Assembly: GCA_017979445.1 (NCBI GenBank)
Contig: CM030711.1
Coordinates: forward strand, 45,617,560-45,681,559
DNA length: 64,000 bases
Reading direction: 5' to 3'
From: Akebia trifoliata
Lineage: Eukaryota > Streptophyta > Magnoliopsida > Ranunculales > Lardizabalaceae
Shown here: one piece after another, positions 35,601 through 43,936 of the stretch
How the letters are laid out: every line of letters starts with the position of its first letter
Numbering within the stretch: the stretch's first letter is position 1
The notes under the pieces: model-generated
Databases searched by the model: none
What the model was told of the DNA's origin: nothing
The model's input: only the letters and a program-made list of their open reading frames with translations
Made by a program: the position numbers and the translations under genes

Positions 35601-37705
35601 AATAATTACGTGTATAAGGGCAACCCTAATAATTACAAGAAGCGAATGGAAACCAAACCAACAGTATGTTATTAGAGAGAAGATGATAAAGACTGAAAAT
35701 ATTCAAAACTCACTTTTGTTGATGGTATTAAAGCGATCACTATGAAATTTATGCCTTAGATCACTAGGTACTGATAAGATCAAGATAATACTTCAATATT
35801 TTTGTTTCTCTCTCATAAGTTCTTAACTTCCCTTTGAAAGAAGTTGAAATAGTTGTTGCGCACTTCTAATACAACAATAACTCCATGTCTCTTGGACGTT
35901 AATGTTGTGGTTTGTGGAGCCTAGTGGTACTGGTCAACAATGAGGTATTGTAAATCAAGTCACATGTTCATGCCGGCCAAGCTCGGTGTGATCCATGGAC
36001 GTACTTCTTTTTCTTTTTCTTTTTTTGAAAGGTCAACAGGGTTAAGGCAGACCTAGACCAGCTACAACCTCATGAAGAGGAGACCTCTTTGATCCTGACT
36101 TCGATCACACAAAGAAACACAAGACATACCTCAATCTTGAGGAAATCACATAAAATCTGTGTTTCTTTGTGTGATCACATCTTGTCTTGTATTTGTTTAA
36201 CCCCTAGAAGTCAACAAAAAAAAAAACACAATTTGTGGACTTCCCAAACCTCATTTTACCACCTTAAAGTCTCCAAAACAAAATTAATTAGAAGTCTCCA
36301 ATTTCAAATTTGAGCAACAAAATATACTTAATTGCATAAAACTATCTACTTTTTAAAATTCTATTACTAATTTATGTTGGAATGAAGTGGTAATTATATG
36401 TTTCTGAGCTTGATTATCTATGTTTGTTAGGGAGATGGTTCGAAAAACACTGGATGCTTCAACTTAGTGTGCCCTGGATTTGTTCAAGTAAGCCAAGAGA
36501 TAAGTCTGGGTGCTGTAATTTCTCCTTCCACCTATGAAGGGGAACAAAAATTTATTGAACTTCTAGTATATAAGGTAAACCAAGAGAAAATCCACCTCTA
36601 TCTCATTTCATTTTCTCCAATTTTATAATAATCTCGAGAAAATTAATCAAGTAATTAACAACCACAGTCCAAAAACATTTTTATAGAGAATTGTTATTGC
36701 CAAACAATTTGCTTTCTTATACCATCTCCATAATTAAATTAAATGATTTTAATAAATGTGGAGTAAAATTTTTTTTTTTTTTTATATTAAATTTTCATCA
36801 TGATACCCTTGAAACCAAATTCATCCATCTGGACCACAGAAAATTACTCTTTTTTGGGTAAATTCTCAAATAATTACAAAAGTTTTCTGTATTTCTGAAA
36901 TGGTGCTAATGTTTACAAAGTCATCACGTAATGTTGACAATTTGATAATTTTTTGTTAACATTACATGGTAGTTGTGTCAACACATGTAACACTTCCAAT
37001 ATTTTTGAAAACTTGAGTAATTATTTGAGAAGTTACCCCTCTTTTTCCAAAGTTAATCTAAATATCTTTTAAACTCTATTTCCACATAAGAAAATGGTCA
37101 TAAATGCAATTTTTCTTCACCTCACTAAGTTAGAAATTTCTAACTCAAAGAGAAAAGGGCAAAAGGAAGAATGGGGTGTCAAGATGAAAAAAGGAATGGT
37201 TATATATCCCAACCCTTAAAAAAGAGTTGGTGTGGCAACATAAGCTCTTAAATTTAAACTTCATCAACTCCCTATATTTTATTTCTAACTTGTTTACTTT
37301 GTGGGGAAAAAAAATATATGGAAGGATCCAAAAAACAAAGATTGGTGGCTAATATTGGAAGGCAAAGTAATAGGTTATTGGCCAACATCCATATTTAAGA
37401 ATCTTGAGAGTGCATCCTTTGTTCAATGGGGAGGGGAGGTTCTCAACACTGCAAGTGATGGTCATCACACCATTACTCAGATGGGTAGCGGTCATTTCCC
37501 GAGCGAAGGTTTTGGAAAATCAAGTTTCTTCAAAAATATACTTCTAGTCGATTCGTCCAATGCTTACTTTGCTCCAGAGAGAGCTGTAGTTCTAAGGGAG
37601 AAGCCTGGTTGTTATGATTTGACATATGAAGGTCGTCGATGGGGTAAGGATCAAGGGACTTATTTCTATTACGGGGGGCCTGGTCGCGGTCCTAACTGCT
37701 TATAG
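32625..37705 (+). CDS. Neprosin-domain protein, gene C (7 exons, 399 aa)
   Basis: Third intact tandem paralogue. Exons are 32625-32804, 32917-33003, 33293-33490, 34584-34739, 34874-34927, 36431-36574 and 37325-37705, all phase 0 with GT-AG borders. The ATG is placed as in gene A. Residues 16-33 form the signal-peptide core ([18 protein letters not shown]). The activation peptide shows [20 protein letters not shown]. The neprosin domain shows [64 protein letters not shown] (E311) and [15 protein letters not shown], and ends GPNCL. Residue 203 is Q. The 3' acceptor of intron 6 is GAAG rather than the GTAG of A and B. Introns 3 and 5 hold repeats. Relative to A it has 3 more codons in exon 3 and 3 fewer in exon 4, all frame-preserving, which suggests selection on the protein. 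Confidence 0.93.
33840..34059. mobile_element. CGAGAC-rich element, copy c (gene C intron 3)
   Basis: Begins ATGGTTTCAAAACTCGTCCG and ends CCGAATTTTAAAACCATGG, which are inverted copies. The inside is built from GACGAGAC, GTCTCGATATC and GACGACTC words. It is in the same intron as copy b of gene B but at a different site, so it is an independent insertion. Confidence 0.72.
34060..34490. repeat. GGATC-rich degenerate repeat (gene C intron 3)
   Basis: Imperfect reiteration of words such as GGATCCAATC, GATCTGATCC and TCCGATCCAG. Similar sequence is at 21225-21690 (gene B intron 3), 30060-30250, 54850-55240 and 56450-56790. There is no clear unit length and it is non-coding. Confidence 0.5.
35214..35580. 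mobile_element. Hairpin MITE, copy 7 (gene C intron 5)
   Basis: Follows a short TA stretch and starts AAGGTAGCTTTCTTTTGAC. It has GATGATCTCTATGGTGAG hairpins on both sides of a centre with GAACCGTCAATTTTTTATCG. More diverged than copies 5 and 6; the right end is blurred. Confidence 0.7.
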
Positions 37706-37757
37706 GAACTATAATATAAGATGGTTCTTTTTAGTTTTTGATCCATTAAGGCTCATA

Positions 37758-37763
37758 AATAAA
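37758..37763 (+). promoter_or_regulatory. Polyadenylation signal AATAAA, gene C
   Basis: AATAAA lies 53 bp after the stop, in GCTCATAAATAAAGATATTT, the same context as for genes A and B. Confidence 0.6.
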
Positions 37764-37826
37764 GATATTTCTTGTTGGAGCTAAATATATTCTTCTTTTC
37801 TAGTTTTTTGATTTGATGACATTAAA

Positions 37827-38009
37827 CCATGGTTTTAAATCTTATTTGTGACCGAGATGACTTGTCCGATACATCTCGGTATTGTCACCAATGAGACAGA
37901 TAGACAAGTCAAATGTATAGAACGAGATTTAAAACCATGGGTTATTTTTCACATTGTTGAACGAGACAACTCAAAGGAAAACTTATCCGAGACGAGTTTT
38001 AAAACCATG
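37827..38009. mobile_element. CGAGAC-rich element, copy d
   Basis: ACCATGGTTTTAAATCTTAT at left and GACGAGTTTTAAAACCATG at right are inverted ends. GAGACAGATAGACAAGTC-type words lie inside. It sits about 120 bp after the stop of gene C. Confidence 0.68.
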
Positions 38010-38084
38010 CATATTTACGGCTGGGCTCAAGCTTGCGAGCTAGGCCCACAGGAGGCTTGGCAAGACAACTTATAATTTTGAGTT

Positions 38085-38131
38085 GTGATAATCTAACTAC
38101 CCCACGTGGCATGAGGTAGTTAGATTATCAC
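38085..38131. repeat. Perfect short hairpin
   Basis: GTGATAATCTAACTACCCC is mirrored by GAGGTAGTTAGATTATCAC with a short loop containing CACGTGG. Probably a tiny MITE remnant. Confidence 0.6.
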
Positions 38132-38237
38132 GATTCTATAATTTTACTTTAATTTCTACTATAATATTGTGTGGCATGTGTGTTGATGTATAAAATCTAT
38201 TATTCCTACAAATGTATAATTGTCTTTATAATTAATT

Positions 38238-39233
38238 TAGTAGTTGCCACACCAATTAAAAATCTCCCATAAATACTATGGGGGTGTGAGGAGTAAATCC
38301 AAAAGAACACTTGTTTTTGTTCAAATTGGAACTTGGAAGAGGTACTCTCTCTCCTCTCTCCTCTATTTACTTAATCTTCACCCTTCCATAAAATCATTTT
38401 CTCTCCAAAAACGCAAAGTTTGTTCAAAGATCGGAGATTTGGAGAAACTCGAATTTATAGAACCTTTGAAGATCGGCCAAATGATGCAAAACGTCACAAA
38501 CAAAACCAAAACCTCCACACCCTTATAGGCGATGGTCACCCAAATTTGAGTTTTTCGTAGATGGTTGGGACTAAGATGAACCTAAACGACTTAACCTAAA
38601 TAGATGAATGCATCAACTCAAGACTGTATGTAGTGACTCACTCACTCGTCTCATCAAGAAATAAGTCAAAGAGGCTTGACTCGTTTCTTGCATCGTTAAC
38701 AACTCATTCCTACATTGGGTGTCTAATGTGGCAACCTATTTGGAGATCTCATGTGCCGTGTTGCAGGTTCAATAATGTGCGGTCTACTCCATTTACTATC
38801 ATCATTTCCATCGATTAAGATCTTTCCCAGCAGTAGAACAACTAGATCTCCTTGGTTTGCCCACTTTGAAATTAGACAAAATACGAAGTTTCTTGATTCC
38901 ATCAACTCTCTATGCTTTACTATAGAAAGTTATCTTGAGAAAATTCGATAATCTCTCAAAATCATTTTGTATGTAGGTCAATTCATTTCAGGAGCTCGAA
39001 CATGAAACTCTAGAATCCATATCTCATCTCTCACCGTTAAGGTATTTGATAAAATGTGTAAAAGAAGAATGAATACAAAGGAATATCAATTCATCTCAGA
39101 TTTTTTGTTCGAAAGCATTGGTTTGTAATAAAAAAATGGTGTGTAAATTTATTTTTTCAATAAATGGTGAGCACATTATTTTTTATTGGTGTGGCACATG
39201 TAATTTCATTAATTGGTGTGGCAATAACAACTC
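38238..39233. mobile_element. 1-kb element with inverted ends (GCCACACCAATTAA)
   Basis: TAGTAGTTGCCACACCAATT at left and AATTGGTGTGGCAATAACAA at right are inverted. The interior has a CT-rich stretch (38345-38365) and no recognisable transposase. The MITE at 6241-6342 has the same ends. It is likely a non-autonomous DNA transposon. Confidence 0.6.
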
Positions 39234-39492
39234 TCTTAATTTAAAAGGCCGTTTAAGTTATTTCATATAAATATTTTAGTTAACAGGGATTTGTCACTAA
39301 TAATACTCATTTTTCTCTCATTATAATATTAAAGATTTAATTTAAAGAGATTCTATTGCCACAAAAACTTTTACCACTGAAGAATCAACATAGATCTTGG
39401 AATTTTTTTGGAAAAAGGACCTTATATTAATTTTGGTGTCGATAATAGTCTACTCCTTCTCTCATTACAATAAGAAAGATATATCCACTAAA

Positions 39493-39730
39493 CCCAAGGG
39501 GTTGGCTAAATGGAAATTTTGGACCGATAAATGATTGATACTCGTAGATCGTGAGTTCAATATCCAATACGAGCATTAATTCCTCGGGGGGCCACCCGTG
39601 AGGGCACATCATCACTTACCTAGTGCATGTGATGTGCAGGCGTTGCATGTGCCTTAGAACTAGTCCTTCAACAAGATCATGGTCTATGGACTGGACTAAA
39701 CCCAGATATAGGCCTTGTCTACTGTTTATT
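39493..39730 (+). mobile_element. tRNA-derived SINE-like element (plus strand)
   Basis: The head CCCAAGGGGTTGGCTAAATG has an A-box-like GGCTAAATGG, and CGTGAGTTCAATATCC fits a B box about 45 bp further on. The body (GAGCATTAATTCCTCGGGGG, GCACATCATCACTTACC, CCATAGTC-type words) matches 29690-29990 inverted. A weak A-rich stretch follows at 39735. Confidence 0.58.
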
Positions 39731-40008
39731 TATTAAAAAAAAAAGATATATGATGTGTCGGCTGGACTGACCAATAGATGAGTCTGGCTCGGGTATGATT
39801 TTGAGGTCCTATATTAGCATTGGACCTGTAACTGCACCAGTCCTATATGTAGAAGACCTAAAGGTTGGGGTTTAAGCAGGGTGAATGTTAGCCACTCAAC
39901 CAAAACTTAACCTATTATATGAACCAAACCCTAGACCCATCCATGCGTGTTCCGTGTGGGTGGGTATAAACAAATAACAATCATGCACAATTTACAACTG
40001 CATTTATA

Positions 40009-40464
40009 TTCCACAACAACTTTTTTTTTTTTTTTTTTTTTTTTTAAAATTAAGGGGGGTTTAGGTAGACCCCCAACTAGAAAAAAGGACCTTACATTCT
40101 TTCATATACGTGCCCACAGGCATCCTTACATATGATGGTCTTAAGATTAGTAGGGAGGCTTAGAGGGTCCAACCTAATGCTACCAGGGGTAGTAAGGTAA
40201 CTTGCTAAGAAGTCCGCAGCTTGATTTGTCTCTCTAAAGCAGAAGGAGAAATCAATCTTATGGAACAATAAAACTTTAGCTTTGATGGTTTTGACCAGTT
40301 TCTCTTCTTTCCAAGGGGTCTTGTTTAGTTCATTTATGCAGTCGATAGCTATTTTTGAGTCCGCTCTAACATTCAGGGCCCTAATGTGAAGGGAATGTGC
40401 CATGTCCAAACCTTTAAGAATCGCTTGAAGCTCATGGTACAGAACTGATTTCCACAACAACTTT
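40009..40464 (-). mobile_element. 5'-truncated LINE with RNase H domain and target-site duplication
   Basis: A minus-strand non-LTR retrotransposon tail. The reading frame (about 40449 down to 40092) is the RNase H-like end of a plant LINE polyprotein: ELQAILKGLDMA (acidic residue), NVRADSKIAIDCINE (Asp in RADS), a lysine-rich helix, and ETNQAADFLAS (the N-x-A-A-D-x-L-A motif). After the stop come about 70 bp of 3' UTR, then a poly-A tail (poly-T at 40021-40045 on the + strand). TTCCACAACAACTTT is repeated at 40009-40023 and 40450-40464, a 12-15 bp target-site duplication. The first residues of the long minus-strand frame (40481-40450) come from flanking host DNA. Reverse transcriptase and endonuclease are absent, so it is dead on arrival. 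Confidence 0.88.
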
Positions 40465-40888
40465 CCGTAACATCCAAACAAGTAAATTTAACATATAAAA
40501 ATATGGTATTGAGGTGCATATAACAAATTAATTTTTCAATGAAGACACTCCATTCAAATTTTCATTTTTTACCCTTGTACTTATGTTTTAATTTGAGATA
40601 CCACCCCACCCAAAAAAAAATTGAAGATGACATTTTCCCTTGACTTTTGTCTTCTCACATAGAATAATTGAAAATGACTTAAATACCCTTTTCTTCAATT
40701 TCTAAACAAAAAAACCTCTAAATTTTCTCCACAAAACCATTCAACTTCAAGTTCTTCAACCTTACCACTAACTATAGTTTGCCCCCACAACATGAAAATC
40801 CTGACTTTGTCCCTACTAAAATTTGATGAAGTTGTTGCAATTCTCTCTTCTCTTCTTTTTACAACCTTTTATTTCACAATCCCTTTTA

Positions 40889-40961
<73 letters not shown>

Positions 40962-40975
40962 AATATATATATATT
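40889..40975. repeat. (TA)n microsatellite
   Basis: About 85 bp of TA repeats directly left of hairpin MITE copy 8. Confidence 0.92.
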
Positions 40976-41333
40976 AGTGTTCGGAGGTCTTAAAGTGAGT
41001 CAAACATTTTTTCAATGTATGGGTTAGAAGTTTTGGAATGGACTGATTTTTTTAGGACGATCTCTATGATGAGGAGATCATCCTTACAAAAAATCAACAT
41101 ATTCCAAAACTTATAACCCCATCAAAAGTGGTTTACAAAAATCAGACGGTCCACAATTCTTCAACTTGTAAATTAGGGTTAGAAATTTTCGGAATGAACT
41201 GATTTTTTATGAGGATGATCTCTTCACCGTAGAGATCATTCTAAAAAAAATAAAAAGCCTATTCTTAAGCTTCTAACTCATGTTTCGAAAAATGTTTGGC
41301 TCTCTTTAGGGCCTTCGAACACCCCCCCCCCCC
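40976..41333. mobile_element. Hairpin-in-hairpin MITE, copy 8
   Basis: Bounded by TA tracts on both sides. Starts GTGTTCGGAGGTCTTAAAG and ends GGCCTTCGAACACC then poly-C, which are inverted. Two hairpins with GACGATCTCTATGATGAGG-type arms lie around a centre with TCAGACGGTCCACAATTC. Confidence 0.82.
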
Positions 41334-41366
41334 ATATATATATATCTATATATATATATATATATA

Positions 41367-41593
41367 GGATCAGGTTCCCTTGACTCCTAAGAATCACTTA
41401 TGAAAAAAACACATGATCCCAACCTTTTAAATGCAAAGTCCAATGGTTAAGATTTATCCTCATGATAAGTATTTCTGAGATTTGTGTTATCAAGTTACCC
41501 ATAAATCTCAACCATTGGATTTTGTGTTTAAAGGGTTGGGATCATGTGTTTTTTTTTCATGAATCATTTTTAAAAGTCAAGGGATCCCAATCC
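41367..41593. mobile_element. Inverted-repeat MITE (GGGATCC..TTGACTTTTAA ends), copy 2
   Basis: Same family as 31882-32099. It starts beside a TA tract with GGATCAGGTTCCCTTGACTC and ends AAAAGTCAAGGGATCCCAAT. Inner AAGTCCAATGGTTAAGATTT and AAATCTCAACCATTGGATTT pair. Confidence 0.8.
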
Positions 41594-41602
41594 AATAAAT
41601 AT

Positions 41603-42637
41603 AGGGTTAATTAAACTTTCACCCCTTATGGTTTGCCATAATTCTATATCGACCCCCTAACATTTTGACAATTGCACTTACCCATTATAATTATCGAAGG
41701 GGCTCATTTAACCCTTCCATCTACTTACGTCCATCAAATAGATAACAAATTACTTTTTATTTTTAAAAGATCATTTTACCCTTTTTAAAATATTATTATT
41801 TTATTTATTTATTATATATATATATATATCCCTATGAAAAAATGGATTCATATGTGAGTGTGAATGCTTAGAGTAACCAAATTTAATTATAATTTAAAAA
41901 AAAATTGAAATAAAAAAAGGATAAAATGAGAGTAAAACATGGTTTTTAAACTCGTCCGAGATTGAGACATATCGCCCGAGTTAACTCAATATCGTTGCTG
42001 AACGAGACCAACTCACAAAGTTATTTGAGACAACCGCATATCGTGAGATAAGTGAGACGTCTCGGACGAAATTTTTCAATATCTTGTCCGAGACAAATGA
42101 GACCTCGCAGCAATGAATAAATCACGAGTTAAACGATACGTATCGGACGAGATTTTCAAAATTCCATCCAAGTTAAACCAAACAAACGAGGTAAACGTAC
42201 TAAACCCTATATTCTTTCACCTAAATCGATTTTTCTTCATCTTCTCAACCAAGTGAATAAAAAAAAAGTAAGATTTTGAGGGGAAAACCTCATATTTAAT
42301 TTATTTATTTTGATAGGTATATTATGAGTTTTTTTTTTTAATTTTATATTTTTTTTTACTTCATTTTTTAATAGGAATCATTTCTTAATTTTTTTTCAAA
42401 AGTTTTCAAAATTTTTAAATGGTTAAAAATCATTGTCTCAAGGTCGAACAAGACGGATGTATCGTCCAAGTCAACTCAGTATCGGAGTTGAATGAGACGA
42501 GACATGAAACCGAGTTTAAAAACCATGGAGTAAAATAACATCTGAATTCTAACGTTGTTAGTGAAAAAGGGGAGGTAAGTACAATTCATCAAAATGTTAG
42601 GGGGCCAAAATACAAGGGTCAAAGTGCAATTTACCCA
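41603..42637. mobile_element. 1-kb element with GGTAAATTRCACTTTGACC-type ends, with nested repeat
   Basis: The left end reads GGGTTAATTAAACTTTCACC then CCTTATGGTTTG; the right end reads GGGTCAAAGTGCAATTTACCC. Sub-terminal words GACCCCCTAACATTTTGAC and CAAAATGTTAGGGGGCC also pair. A CGAGAC-rich element (41938-42528) is inserted inside. Two smaller members lie in the tandem duplication at 43937-46390. Confidence 0.7.
41938..42528. mobile_element. CGAGAC-rich element, copy e (longest), nested
   Basis: CATGGTTTTTAAACTCGTCC at left and CCGAGTTTAAAAACCATGG at right are inverted. GAGACGTCTCGGACGA, CGAGACAAATGAGACC and related words occur at both ends, with an AT-rich middle. At about 590 bp it is the longest of five copies. 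Confidence 0.7.
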
Positions 42638-42671
42638 CATATATATATATATGTCACCCATATATATATAT

Positions 42672-43041
42672 GGTCAAGTTCGACAGCAAACTTCAGAGAG
42701 CCAACACATTTGTCCTATGAGATTTAAAAGTTTCAAATTGAGTTGATTTTTAGTGAGGATGATCTCTATGATGAGGAAATCATCCTCACCAAAAATTAAT
42801 AGAATATGAAACTTCTATGACCATCAAAAGTGGTTTAGAAATGCGAACCATGGATTTTTTTATCTAAAATTTGTAAATCACTTTTGGTGGACTTAGAAAT
42901 TTAAGATTTGGTTGATTTTTGGTGTGGATGGTCTCCTCGCCATAAAGATCATCTTCACAAAAAAATCAACTCAATCTGAAACTTTTAAGTCACATAGGAC
43001 AAACGTGTTGGCTCCCTAATATTGGTTGTCAAACACCACTC
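42672..43041. mobile_element. Hairpin MITE, copy 9
   Basis: Starts after TATATATA with GGTCAAGTTCGACAGC and ends GGTTGTCAAACACCACTC before TATATATA. Two GTGAGGATGATCTCTATGATG hairpins lie around a centre with GAACCATGGATTTTTTTATC. TAGGACAAACGTGTTGGCTC near the right end pairs with CCAACACATTTGTCCTA at left. Confidence 0.78.
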
Positions 43042-43050
43042 ATATATATA

Positions 43051-43370
43051 GCCAACATTAGGGAAGCAAAAATTTTCCTACACGATTTAAAAGTTTCAGA
43101 TTGAATTGATTTTTGGTGAGGATGATCTCTCGCAAAACCCAATCCAATCTGAAACTTCTAACTCCATCAAAAGTGATTTACAAATTAACGGTAAAAAAAA
43201 TAAAATGTCCACAATTCTAAATCACTTTTGATGGTGTTAGATATTTCAAATTGGGCTGATTTTTTGTGAGGATGATCTCCTCACCATAGAGATCATCCTC
43301 ACAAAGATTCAGCTCAATCCCAATATTTTCAATCATATAAAACAAAGGTGTTGGCTGCTGAGTGGGATAT
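43051..43370. mobile_element. Hairpin MITE, copy 10
   Basis: Directly adjacent to copy 9, separated by a short TA tract. It has GTGAGGATGATCTCCTCACC and its complement at right, a shortened left hairpin, and ends GTTGGCTGCTGAGTGGGA. The central ATGTCCACAATTCTAAATCA is the family centre. Confidence 0.72.
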
Positions 43371-43660
43371 ATGAGTTTAAAATCCCTTTTTAAAATGTGT
43401 TATTAAAGAAATCCTCCCACTTAATTAATAACCTAGGCATCAAGTGAAATGGTGAATATTAGGGCTTCATAAAGGTTATACCTGGTAAATATCGTTAATT
43501 TCTTCAAAAACAATAAATATCACTATGAAAATTTTCATAAATTGGATTATTAAACTCAGATATGCTCATGAAGGTGTGTATGAAAATTTCTCAAGAATTT
43601 TTTTATTAAAATAGATTTTTGTAAAGAGTCGCGATGAATGCACGTGATCTTGATACGTGA

Positions 43661-43750
43661 CTGATGTGGCAAGGGCACAGAACCATAGATCATTTACATT
43701 GAGATACACAAGAAAAATATGTGTGATTTTGTGCCCTTTGCCACATCAGC
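43661..43750. mobile_element. Perfect-end small hairpin (GATACACA family)
   Basis: CTGATGTGGCAAGGGCACA and TGTGCCCTTTGCCACATCAG are exact inverted ends. The loop side contains CATTGAGATACACAAGAAA. Same family as 21391-21557. Confidence 0.7.
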
Positions 43751-43936
43751 CCGCATACTCAACCGCATGCTTTCATCATTATTCATTTGTAAAAATTTTT
43801 GCTTTGATTGTAAATTTGTAATGAAGGTGCAATCAGTTAGTAGAATGACCAACTTTCTTTTACAAATTCGTATTTCTTTAAAATCGAATTTCCTGAAATC
43901 ATGAGATCCTAATGGGTCCGAAAAACTAAAAACATG

